Below the pieces are notes generated by a model. That model did not search any database. It saw only the letters and a program-made list of their open reading frames with translations, and was not told the DNA's origin. DNA of 64,000 bases, taken from the NCBI RefSeq assembly GCF_025403485.1, contig NZ_CP099966.1:3001001-3065000 (forward strand), in the 5' to 3' direction. The stretch is from Chryseobacterium paludis (GTDB lineage Bacteria; Bacteroidota; Bacteroidia; Flavobacteriales; Weeksellaceae). Of this stretch, positions 26,029 through 33,830 are shown piece after piece. Positions within the stretch are counted from its first letter, which is position 1. Every line of letters begins with the position of its first letter. Made by a program: the position numbers and the translations under genes.

Positions 26029-29000
26029 ATGAAAAGAATTTTAAATATATTCAGCATATTGTTTGTAGCAGGATCATCTTATGCGCAAACAGGCCCAAGT
26101 ACTAACGAAAACTATATACAAAGCAGAACTTACCTTGAAGAGGTTACTTCCTCAAGTCCCAATGCCAGACAAATTCAGGCCATTCAGTATTTTGATGGAT
26201 TGGGAAGAGCTAAGCAATCAATCATTGTAAAAGCTACACCACAAGGAAGAGATATAGTAAAACCCATCTTTTATAACGATAATGAAAATGGAAGACAAAC
26301 CAAGGAATACCTTCCTGTTCCCCAACCAGGAACTCAGGGCGGAGCTATTTATAATACCCCTTTAGATAATGTTACAGCTGTTTATGGAAATGAAAGGATT
26401 TATGGAGAAAAGACACTGGAAAAATCTCCAACCGGGAGAGTGAAACAAGTTACTTCGATAGGAAATAACTGGGCCACGCATCCCTCCCAGTTTACCTATG
26501 CTGCTAATGCCGCTGGAGAAGTAAAAAAAATAACATCTGTTACCGCATGGGCGGGTGAAACAACTTCCACTGAAATTTTTTATAGTGGAGTGTATGCAGC
26601 CAATACCTTATCAAAAAATACAGCAACAGATGCAGATGGAAATACCACCATTGAGTTTACCAATGGTTTGGGACAGGTAATTTTGGTAAGAAAAAATGAT
26701 GGAACTAAAAACACAGACACCTATTATGTGTACAATGAGTATGGTCAATTAACCTATGTAATCCCTCCATTGGCCGTTACTGCCTCTATACCAGATCAGA
26801 CTACATTAGACAATTTATGCTATCAGTATAGATATGATAGTCTTGGAAGAATGGTAGAAAAAAAACTTCCAGGAAAAGGATGGGAGTATATGGTGTACGA
26901 TAAAGCTGATCAACTGATCATGACACAAGATGCAGAATTGCGTAAAACAGGTAAATGGTTCCTCACAAAATATGATACATTTGGAAGGATAATTTATACT
27001 GGAATTATACCGGGTGTGGACAGACCAAGTCTGCAAAGTCTACTTAACAATTATGTAATTACCGAATATAGAAACACTCAGGGTTTTACCAGAAATGGAA
27101 TGCAGATCTATTATACGAATGATTGGTGCAAGGAAGTAGAAACTATTTTATCCGTTAATTATTACGATACTTATCCGACCTATTCTTTTAATCCTCCATT
27201 CCCTACCACTATTTTGACTAAACCAGTCATTCCTCATACACAGAATGTTACAGTAAACACCAAAAACCTACCAGTGATGTCTTTAGTGAAAAATATTGAG
27301 GATGATAACTGGACGAAAAGTTACGTGTATTACGATGCTAAAGGAAGATCAATTGGAGGTTATGAAATCAATCATCTGGGTGGATATACAAAAACAGAGA
27401 CAGAACTTGATTTTGCAGGAGTACCAAAGCAATCCAAAGTGTATCATAAAAGGCTTTCTACAGATACAGAAAGAATCATCACTCATACATTTGAGTATGA
27501 CGCTCAAAATAGACTAAAAAAGCAATGGCATCAGGTGAATGGAGGAGCTCAGGAACTTCTTGCAGAGAATACCTATAATGAACTCTCTCAGCTTTCCAAT
27601 AAAAAAGTGGGAAATAATCTGCAAAGCATTGATTATACCTATGACATCAGAGGCTCGGTTATCAAGGTCAATAACCCAGCCATTCTCAGTGGAAAATTAT
27701 TTGGATACGAAGTGAAGTATACCAACCCGATCGGAACTTCGCCAAAGTATAACGGGACTATTAGTGAGGTAGATTGGAAAACAACAAGCGATAATGTTTT
27801 AAGAAGATATACTTATACTTATGATGGGTTGAACAGGCTGAAAAAAGGGACCTATTCAGAGCCGAGCTCATCAGTTCCTCAAAATGGTTTCTTTAATGAA
27901 ACTATAGGATATGATATGAACAGTAATATCACCAGTTTGCAGAGAAATGGAAAAAGCTTTGCAGGAACAGCTGCACTGATAGATAATCTTACCTATTCTT
28001 ATACAGGGAACAGGCTTAATTCTGTTAAAGATGCATCTGGAAATTACATTGGCTATCCCGATGTATCAGGAAATACAATAGTCTATGATGATAATGGAAA
28101 TATGACAGACCATGTAGATAAAGGAATTCTACAAATCAAATATAACTTCCTTAATCTTCCAGATTACATAAAGTTTGATAAGACTTATATTCCGAGACCA
28201 TCAAGTATGGAAAGTGACTTTAATGTTAGTACTAAATATTTATATCGGGCAGATGGGACAAAACTTAGAAAGACTTATATTTTTGGTTCTGGAAAGTCGA
28301 ACATGGAAACTTATGCCCTAACTGAATATTTAAATGGATTTCAATACGAAGATCAAGTCAATATTCTTAGCCCTACTACTATGCCTCTGACTTTAAAGTT
28401 TGTTCCAACTTCTGAAGGCTATTACAATTTTGAAAATAACAAGTATATTTACAGCTATAGAGACCATCTAGGAAATGTGAGAATAAGTTACTCTAAAAAC
28501 TCAACTGGTGGAACAGAGATCATTGAAGAAAACAATTATTATCCTTTTGGATTAAAACATGAAGGATATAATGCACTAGTTGGAAATCCTGCCTATAACT
28601 ATAGATATAATGGTAAAGAACTTCAAAAGGAAACCGGATGGAATGATTATGGCGCCAGAATGTACATAGCTGACATTGGAAGATGGGGGGTTGTAGATCC
28701 ATTAGCAGAAACAAGTAGAAGATTTTCACCTTATAATTATGTTGTAAACAATCCTATCAGCTTTATTGATCCAGATGGAAGAAAATTTGCAATGCCATAT
28801 GAAGCTAGCGGGATCGAAGCTACGAATCCAAACTCTTACTGGTGGTTGGGACTTACAGGCACAAGAGCAGATAAGATGGTACCAATTGGTAAAAGTGGCG
28901 GCGCAGGAGGAGGATATATGATTGCTAATAGTCCAAAATTTGGAGACACGCAGGCGTTTAGAGATCTTATGGATGCTGCAAAAGCTGGCAATGATCGATT

Positions 29001-29598
29001 TAAACTAATTAATCGAGGTAAATATCTAGAATGGTGGGAAGATGGGGAACCTGCGCAAAATAAAAATGATATAACCGGTTTAGATGGTCATAGGTTAAAA
29101 CTTGGAGGGAATCCAACAAAAACAACGACATTTGCAGGAGTTACAAGTCTAATTAACGAAAATCCTTTCATAAAAGCAGAAAATACGATGTATCATACGA
29201 AAGGAAGGGCAGGAATATCAAATATAGATTATAGAACGGTAAGAAATTTTAATACGGGTAATCTAAGTGGCTTAATATCTATGCAGTTGAATTTATCATC
29301 TCTTAACTTATATAATGAACTTACGAGCAGTTCGGATACCAATGGATTTATGATTAGTATTGGAAATTATTCGTTTGGTGGTTCGGGTACTTTATCATTT
29401 GACCTTATTAACAGCGACATTTCATTAAATTTTGGACAAAAACTTGACAATAACAATTCAAGCATAAATTCATATGGAATAAAACCTCTTACAGCTGCAA
29501 TGGTTATAGTAGGGTATGTAGTTGAGAGATTTACACCTCCAACTGTGGTGCCTGTCTTACCATCAGGCGGAGTCATTAATGATCATTTAACCTTATAA
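26029..29598 (+). CDS. DUF6443/RHS protein with variable C-terminal domain
   Basis: A 1189-residue protein. Start at 26029 gives a good signal peptide (ending SYAQ); an upstream Met in the frame does not. Residues about 25-150 match DUF6443 (QYFDGLGRAKQSIIVKATP). Many YD repeats follow. The RHS core, with YSYRDHLGNVRISY and YRYNGKELQKETGWNDYGARMY...DIGRWGVVDPLAE, ends with NPISFIDPDGRKF near residue 917. The 270 residues beyond it are unlike the rest and unrecognised; this is where RHS proteins carry toxin domains. The end contains a hydrophobic stretch (PLTAAMVIVGYVVERF). The next gene follows 10 bases later and is the natural immunity candidate. Confidence 0.85.
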   Translation: MKRILNIFSILFVAGSSYAQTGPSTNENYIQSRTYLEEVTSSSPNARQIQAIQYFDGLGRAKQSIIVKATPQGRDIVKPIFYNDNENGRQTKEYLPVPQPGTQGGAIYNTPLDNVTAVYGNERIYGEKTLEKSPTGRVKQVTSIGNNWATHPSQFTYAANAAGEVKKITSVTAWAGETTSTEIFYSGVYAANTLSKNTATDADGNTTIEFTNGLGQVILVRKNDGTKNTDTYYVYNEYGQLTYVIPPLAVTASIPDQTTLDNLCYQYRYDSLGRMVEKKLPGKGWEYMVYDKADQLIMTQDAELRKTGKWFLTKYDTFGRIIYTGIIPGVDRPSLQSLLNNYVITEYRNTQGFTRNGMQIYYTNDWCKEVETILSVNYYDTYPTYSFNPPFPTTILTKPVIPHTQNVTVNTKNLPVMSLVKNIEDDNWTKSYVYYDAKGRSIGGYEINHLGGYTKTETELDFAGVPKQSKVYHKRLSTDTERIITHTFEYDAQNRLKKQWHQVNGGAQELLAENTYNELSQLSNKKVGNNLQSIDYTYDIRGSVIKVNNPAILSGKLFGYEVKYTNPIGTSPKYNGTISEVDWKTTSDNVLRRYTYTYDGLNRLKKGTYSEPSSSVPQNGFFNETIGYDMNSNITSLQRNGKSFAGTAALIDNLTYSYTGNRLNSVKDASGNYIGYPDVSGNTIVYDDNGNMTDHVDKGILQIKYNFLNLPDYIKFDKTYIPRPSSMESDFNVSTKYLYRADGTKLRKTYIFGSGKSNMETYALTEYLNGFQYEDQVNILSPTTMPLTLKFVPTSEGYYNFENNKYIYSYRDHLGNVRISYSKNSTGGTEIIEENNYYPFGLKHEGYNALVGNPAYNYRYNGKELQKETGWNDYGARMYIADIGRWGVVDPLAETSRRFSPYNYVVNNPISFIDPDGRKFAMPYEASGIEATNPNSYWWLGLTGTRADKMVPIGKSGGAGGGYMIANSPKFGDTQAFRDLMDAAKAGNDRFKLINRGKYLEWWEDGEPAQNKNDITGLDGHRLKLGGNPTKTTTFAGVTSLINENPFIKAENTMYHTKGRAGISNIDYRTVRNFNTGNLSGLISMQLNLSSLNLYNELTSSSDTNGFMISIGNYSFGGSGTLSFDLINSDISLNFGQKLDNNNSSINSYGIKPLTAAMVIVGYVVERFTPPTVVPVLPSGGVINDHLTL

Positions 29599-29608
29599 TT
29601 TATTAACT

Positions 29609-30271
29609 ATGAAAAAGAAATTTTTATTAATATCCTTTTTTATTGGACTTACTGTTATCATATATCTTATCTACAGAACAGTTCTTTTTTCAGAATATAA
29701 CAACAAATTAATAGTAAGTAATTCAAAACCAAAGTTTGCACTAGAAGATTTGCTTAATAACCGTAATATAAAAGTAGCTTACCTAAAAAGCTTTAATTAT
29801 GATAATAATAATATCGGATTTGATGCAATAGTGAATGATAAGTATTATATTAAAGTTACAAAACTTGGAATGCTTAATAATACCCCATTTGCTATTAATA
29901 AGTCAAATAACGATTTTGCTATTAATTATGAAATAACACGTTTTCCAATTGATGCTGATGTTCAAATTGGACAATATTTTAGTTTTTACGACTTTCCATT
30001 TCATATAAAAGAAACAAAATATTATCTAGATGGTAAGGAATTAAAAAGAATTGATGATCATTTTGTAGAAATTATTTTTCAAGGCAATTATATTAATTTT
30101 TCCTTTAATAATAAGGGGAAAAAGGATTTTGGCTATCTTACACCCAATGAAGAAATGTCTGTTAGCTTTATTAATTATAAAAATGAATTGTATGCAGTCA
30201 ATACAAAATCATATAAAAACTATTCTTTTAAAAGTTTGCATTCTTTATTAAATGAAAATATTGAGAGGTAA
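29609..30271 (+). CDS. Candidate immunity protein, single N-terminal membrane helix
   Basis: A 220-residue protein starting 10 bases after the RHS gene. Residues about 4-26 form one membrane helix (FLLISFFIGLTVIIYLIYRT) and the rest is a beta-rich soluble domain with no known motif. It lacks a lipobox and a signal-peptidase site, so it is likely anchored with its domain on the periplasmic side or, if inverted, in the cytoplasm. The position next to a variable RHS C-terminal domain and the A/T-rich sequence suggest an immunity role. This is inference; no family is recognised. Confidence 0.5.
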   Translation: MKKKFLLISFFIGLTVIIYLIYRTVLFSEYNNKLIVSNSKPKFALEDLLNNRNIKVAYLKSFNYDNNNIGFDAIVNDKYYIKVTKLGMLNNTPFAINKSNNDFAINYEITRFPIDADVQIGQYFSFYDFPFHIKETKYYLDGKELKRIDDHFVEIIFQGNYINFSFNNKGKKDFGYLTPNEEMSVSFINYKNELYAVNTKSYKNYSFKSLHSLLNENIER

Positions 30272-30335
30272 AAAAGGATAATGTTTCCCCCTGCTGGCGC
30301 ATTCTATGACAAAAAGCAAATAAAAGATAATAACC

Positions 30336-30365
30336 AGCTCCGAGAAAGTATCCTTTCTCGGAGCT
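30336..30365 (+). terminator. Terminator after the RHS/immunity operon
   Basis: Perfect 13-bp stem (AGCTCCGAGAAAG / CTTTCTCGGAGCT) with loop TATC, then a T-rich tail. It closes the operon that starts at 21616. Confidence 0.88.
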
Positions 30366-30448
30366 TTATTTTAAAACATCTTTCGAATATTTCTACAATC
30401 CCCTCACAAGAAATCCTCCCCAATAAAACTAAAAACAACAATTTTCTT

Positions 30449-30456
30449 TATATTTG
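30449..30456 (+). promoter_or_regulatory. TAnnTTTG -7 box that sets the XRE gene start
   Basis: TATATTTG is an exact match and overlaps the first codon of the longest ORF (30456), so translation must start at the ATG at 30480. Confidence 0.65.
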
Positions 30457-30479
30457 TGGAAAGCACATACACAACCATT

Positions 30480-30854
30480 ATGGAAAAGCTAAAAAGTCTA
30501 AGAAAGCAAAGAGGGTATACTCAGGAATATATGTCGAACATTCTTTCAACGGATGTTTCCAATTATTGCAGAAAGGAAAATGGAGATGTAAGAATATATG
30601 ATGATGAATGGGAAAAACTGGCTAAAGCTTTAGAGGTTCCAGTTGAGGATATTAAAGAAGAAAGAGTGTCAGTTGTGCTGCATAATGATACAGCAACTTT
30701 TAATGATAATTCTGGCAACTATCAATCTAACAACTACCATTATTATAATATCCCAGATTACATCTTAGAGAATCAACAGGAATATATTAAAATATTGAGA
30801 GAACAAGTTGACTCATTGAAACAGGAATTGGAGAAATTCAAGTCCGGAAAATAA
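30480..30854 (+). CDS. XRE-family helix-turn-helix regulator with coiled-coil tail
   Basis: A 124-residue protein. Residues 1-58 are an XRE HTH (KLKSLRKQRGYTQEYMSNIL...DVSNYCRKENG...WEKLAKALEVPVEDI). The linker is Asn-rich, and the C-terminal 30 residues form a short coiled coil (ILREQVDSLKQELEKF) for dimerisation. It has its own promoter after the RHS terminator and is probably autonomous. Such small XRE proteins with a coiled-coil end are common in this phylum and regulate unknown genes. Confidence 0.85.
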   Translation: MEKLKSLRKQRGYTQEYMSNILSTDVSNYCRKENGDVRIYDDEWEKLAKALEVPVEDIKEERVSVVLHNDTATFNDNSGNYQSNNYHYYNIPDYILENQQEYIKILREQVDSLKQELEKFKSGK

Positions 30855-30893
30855 TAAACCTTCAAAAAAAATCTACTTTGAGTTCAAAATAGC

Positions 30894-30922
30894 AAAAGCC
30901 AATTTTTAAGAAATTGGCTTTT
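30894..30922 (+). terminator. Terminator after the XRE gene
   Basis: AAAAGCCAATTT / AAATTGGCTTTT, a perfect 12-bp stem with a 5-base loop, followed by a short T-run. Confidence 0.82.
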
Positions 30923-30970
30923 ATGATAGAATACATCAGCAAGTGAGATTTAGGATCTAACAAAACTATA

Positions 30971-31282
30971 ATGAAAAATAAATCCTTTTTTAAACTATTT
31001 GAATACATTACAGAAATAGTAGGTTGGATTCAGATTTTTATATCCCCACTAATTGCAGGATGTGTTATAGGCTATATTGCTTACTACTTTATTCAAAATA
31101 CTTTAGGTATAATTATAGGAATTTCAATTGGACTAGTGGGTTTTATATTGGGAATTATTTTAGCCAATCGTTCATGGAAAAAAGGAGGGACCGTTAAATT
31201 TCTTTCAAGGGTTATTTCTACGCCTGATATTGATAAGGACCTCGATGATTCAAAGAAGCAAGCAAAAATTAATAACAAATAA
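30971..31282 (+). CDS. Small membrane protein of unknown function
   Basis: A 103-residue protein with two or three membrane segments (about 14-42 and 44-66) and a charged Lys/Asp-rich C-terminal tail. I do not recognise the family. It stands alone between the XRE gene terminator and the next small gene, in an A/T-rich stretch. Compatible with a small orphan immunity or stress protein, but nothing in the sequence shows that. Confidence 0.5.
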   Translation: MKNKSFFKLFEYITEIVGWIQIFISPLIAGCVIGYIAYYFIQNTLGIIIGISIGLVGFILGIILANRSWKKGGTVKFLSRVISTPDIDKDLDDSKKQAKINNK

Positions 31283-31339
31283 TAAAAATGTCGTAGAGAG
31301 GATTATATATTGTCTTAGCTAATCCAAGAAATATTAATT

Positions 31340-31651
31340 ATGGAAAATGAAAGATATATAGAACTGAGAAGAGACGTGTTAATTTCAATTCAAAGAGCAT
31401 TATGGGGAATGATATATTCTTCAATTAGAGCAATTGCTATAGGATTTGAAAACACAGAAAAACTTACAGTTATTTATTATTTAGATAAAGAACCCGAAGA
31501 AGAAGATTATGAAAATATAGCCGAAGTAACTAGTGAGGTCTGTTCAGATATTAACTTTTCTACAGTAGAAGAACTTTGTATATATACAAATGAGCCATTT
31601 TCAAAACTGGACAATTTGGTTTCCTGGGTTTATATGAGAAAAGAAGAATAG
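31340..31651 (+). CDS. Small acidic protein, immunity-like
   Basis: A 103-residue protein with an acidic middle (YYLDKEPEEEDYENIAEVTSEV) and no signal peptide. The pattern of an N-terminal helix with LISIQRALWG, strands such as RAIAIGF and LTVIYYLD, then an acidic D/E helix resembles small cytoplasmic proteins found as orphan immunity genes in polymorphic-toxin loci; I cannot name the family with confidence. It follows the RHS region and precedes a damaged gene, as expected in an immunity array. Confidence 0.5.
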   Translation: MENERYIELRRDVLISIQRALWGMIYSSIRAIAIGFENTEKLTVIYYLDKEPEEEDYENIAEVTSEVCSDINFSTVEELCIYTNEPFSKLDNLVSWVYMRKEE

Positions 31652-31705
31652 AATCACTTTTAACAACATTTCTAATATCAAAAATTGTGAGCTACATTGT
31701 ATTAA

Positions 31706-32227
31706 AAAAAATGGAAGGATTTAAAATCTACACTAAAACACAAAGAGCCTACTCCTGACATCTACAATTTCGTAGATCTTTTATTAGTATGGTCAACAGA
31801 AATCAAAAAAATAAATGACAAACAAATAAAACAATTATATTCAGAATTCCTGGAATACTACGAAACATTAAATATCAAAAATATTTTATATACTGGAGAT
31901 CATGTTTGGTATTCTTTACAAGAAATAATAAAAATTGATATACTTTCAGCTGACTATAAATTTTATCAACAACCAATCACAAGAGTAAGTAATATCCTTC
32001 ATAATATCTTAATTTTTAAATCTAATAAAGAATGTCCTTGTGGTAGTGATAATCTTAGAGTTTATCTAGAGGAAACATCGGAAAAAATAATTTATGAATG
32101 TGATGTTTGTTTATGTATTGTAAATGAAAATGGGGATAGAGAAAGTAATATCGATAAAAAGGTAATTCCCCTTCCTATCAAATTTGTAAAAATTAAAAAT
32201 TTAGAGTCCGATAATTTTCTTAGCTAA
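31706..32227 (+). pseudogene. Zinc-ribbon-like gene lacking a start, probably frameshifted
   Basis: The frame is open for 173 codons to TAA at 32225 but has no in-frame ATG, GTG or TTG at its 5' end, and an in-frame TAA at 31703 closes it. The protein is well-formed: a helical first half (KKWKDLKSTLKHKEPTPD, then YNFVDLLLVWSTEIKKI) and a CPC...CDVC Cys pair arrangement (about 20 residues apart) typical of a zinc ribbon. The reading frame reopens upstream if one A is removed from the 8-A run at 31704-31711, giving a GTG at 31687. So a one-base homopolymer frameshift is the simplest explanation. Sequencing error in that run is the alternative. Confidence 0.6.
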
Positions 32228-32298
32228 ATAATCCCACCTTGTGGTTTTATAACCTTGGTAACATACCCTAATAGGAATGTTTTTTGTACAATTAAAAC

Positions 32299-32496
32299 AT
32301 GCCTTCCTCAGTTGTACATAGTTATGAATATTTTCCGGAGACTGAAATATTACGAATTGTATATCAGTCGGGAGCAGTTTATGATTATCTGAAGGTTTCC
32401 CAACGCATCGTTGATCAATTCAAAGCCTTTCAATCTAAAGGAACATTTCTCAATAAGGTTATTAAGAAGAAATTTAAATATGTAAGAATAAAATAA
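32299..32496 (+). CDS. KTSC-domain protein
   Basis: A 65-residue protein that is essentially one KTSC domain: SSVVHSYEYFPETEILRIVYQSGAVYDY, then VDQFKAFQSKGTFLNKVIKKKFKY. KTSC domains are small and often linked to nucleic-acid or toxin-related proteins, but no activity is established. It has no visible promoter box of its own. It is the last gene of the accessory stretch. Confidence 0.85.
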   Translation: MPSSVVHSYEYFPETEILRIVYQSGAVYDYLKVSQRIVDQFKAFQSKGTFLNKVIKKKFKYVRIK

Positions 32497-32550
32497 TATC
32501 AATGGGATTATTTTAACATTAATTTAAGTCAGCAAGGACTATCAATTGAT

Positions 32551-32592
32551 TTCTTATTCCTAATTTTAATTTTTAATTCGAATTCTTTATTT
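32551..32592. repeat. Heptad-periodic A/T-rich array H4
   Basis: Read in 7-mers from 32551: TTCTTAT, TCCTAAT, TTTAATT, TTTAATT, CGAATTC, TTTATTT. The 7-base spacing matches elements H1-H3, but there is only one arm and the A/T richness makes chance periodicity more likely. Confidence 0.4.
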
Positions 32593-32608
32593 AACCAAAT
32601 CCAAAAAT

Positions 32609-33073
32609 ATGATATTAGAACAAGGAACCTCAGCCCCGGATTTTGAACTTCACGCTACTCCAGATCAGAAATTAAAACGTTCTGATTTCTTAGGAAAGAA
32701 CCTAATACTCGTTTTTTATCCTGCAGACTGGAGCCCGGTGTGTGGAGATCAGGTGAGTTTATATAATGAAATGCTTTCTATTTTTCATAAATACAATGCC
32801 GATATTCTAGGTATTTCTGTTGACAGTGCCTGGTGTCATGATGCTTTTATGGAAAACAGAAAACTGCATTTTCCTTTATTGGCAGATTTCAATCCAAAAG
32901 GTGAAATCTCAAAAGCTTATGGTGTGTACAATGAAGAAAACGGGACTTCAAAAAGAGCGTTGTTTGTTATTGATCCGGAAGGAACGATCCAGTGGAGCTA
33001 TCTGTCACCAGATGGAATTAATCCCGGTGCTGACGGAATCATTGATGCATTAGAAAATTTAAAACAAAAATAA
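32609..33073 (+). CDS. Peroxiredoxin (AhpC/TSA family)
   Basis: A 154-residue thioredoxin-fold peroxidase. The peroxidatic cysteine is Cys45 in PADWSPVCGDQ, with Thr/Ser in the PxxxS/TxxC position. Cys78 (SAWCHD) could resolve it. KLKRSDFLGKNLILVFYP and ILGISVDS are family landmarks. Cytoplasmic, reduces peroxides using an external thiol donor. It starts an operon with a DsbA-like gene, 5 bases apart. Confidence 0.92.
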   Translation: MILEQGTSAPDFELHATPDQKLKRSDFLGKNLILVFYPADWSPVCGDQVSLYNEMLSIFHKYNADILGISVDSAWCHDAFMENRKLHFPLLADFNPKGEISKAYGVYNEENGTSKRALFVIDPEGTIQWSYLSPDGINPGADGIIDALENLKQK

Positions 33074-33078
33074 TATTT

Positions 33079-33597
33079 ATGTCTACTTTAAGAATTCCTA
33101 TTGGTCCTCATGATCATGTTCAGGGAAATCCGGATACTGCAAAAATAGTTTTAGTCGAATATGGCGATTATCAATGTCCTTATTGCGGACACGCTTTTCC
33201 TTTGGTAAGAAAATTTGTGGAAGAAAATATAGATGATGTCGCATTTGTATTTAGAAATTTTCCTTTAACCGATGCTCACGAATATGCTATGGCAGCGGCA
33301 ACAGTAGCCGAGGCCGCAGGAAAGCAGGGGAAATTTTGGGAAATGCACGACCTCATCTACGACAACCAAAATTTATTGAATGAAGCTTTGCTCAAGGAGT
33401 GTGTAAAAGTTTTGAAACTGGATGTCAATAAAATCGAGAATGAGATCAATACCGCAGAACTTCAGGGTAAAATTGAAGCCGATTTTGAAGGTGGTGTGCG
33501 CAGTGGGGTAAATGGCACTCCATCATTTTTTGTTAATGGAGAAAAATGGGAAGACTATGATGGAACATATGATTCTTTCATTGACCTACTTTCTTAG
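33079..33597 (+). CDS. DsbA-family thiol oxidoreductase
   Basis: A 172-residue DsbA-like protein with the active-site CPYC (Cys33, Cys36) in EYGDYQCPYCGHAFP and the cis-Pro loop GVNGTPSFFVNGE near residue 150. It has no signal peptide, so it probably acts in the cytoplasm, perhaps reducing or isomerising thiols alongside the peroxiredoxin encoded 5 bases upstream. The functional link is inferred from the operon. Confidence 0.88.
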   Translation: MSTLRIPIGPHDHVQGNPDTAKIVLVEYGDYQCPYCGHAFPLVRKFVEENIDDVAFVFRNFPLTDAHEYAMAAATVAEAAGKQGKFWEMHDLIYDNQNLLNEALLKECVKVLKLDVNKIENEINTAELQGKIEADFEGGVRSGVNGTPSFFVNGEKWEDYDGTYDSFIDLLS

Positions 33598-33680
33598 TTG
33601 AAGCTATATTCTAAAAAATTAGTGATATCATTTCGGGTATGTTTTGGATAAAAACCGTATTGAGAAATCTTTGTATGATC

Positions 33681-33752
33681 AGATCTCGATACATTTTTCT
33701 TCTGAACTACGTTCGCAGGATTACATCCTGTATTTCGAAAAACACTCGATCT
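33681..33752. repeat. Dispersed intergenic repeat-like palindrome
   Basis: The segments AGATCTCGATACATTTTTCT (33681-33700) and TTTCGAAAAACACTCGATCT (33733-33752) are an imperfect inverted pair. This AGATCTCGATACA...AAACACTCGATCTGAC type of spacer looks like a dispersed element of the genus. I cannot confirm other copies from this window. Confidence 0.4.
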
Positions 33753-33780
33753 GACGACAGTCATTCTTACTTATAATAAA

Positions 33781-33810
33781 TAAGGCTACCTCAACAATGA
33801 GGTAGCCTTA
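33781..33810. terminator. Bidirectional terminator
   Basis: Perfect 13-bp stem (TAAGGCTACCTCA / TGAGGTAGCCTTA) with ACAA loop and T-run on the plus side. It serves the DsbA-like gene and the convergent guaB. Confidence 0.9.
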
Positions 33811-33830
33811 TTTTTATATTTAATTTATTA

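Noticed and set aside
30281..30601. 106-codon plus-strand ORF between the immunity candidate and the XRE gene
   Set aside because: It runs through a perfect 13-bp terminator and the XRE promoter box, and overlaps the real XRE gene in another frame.
31712..31759. ATG at 31711 as start of the zinc-ribbon-like gene
   Set aside because: That frame meets a TGA after 15 codons; the well-formed protein lies in another frame.
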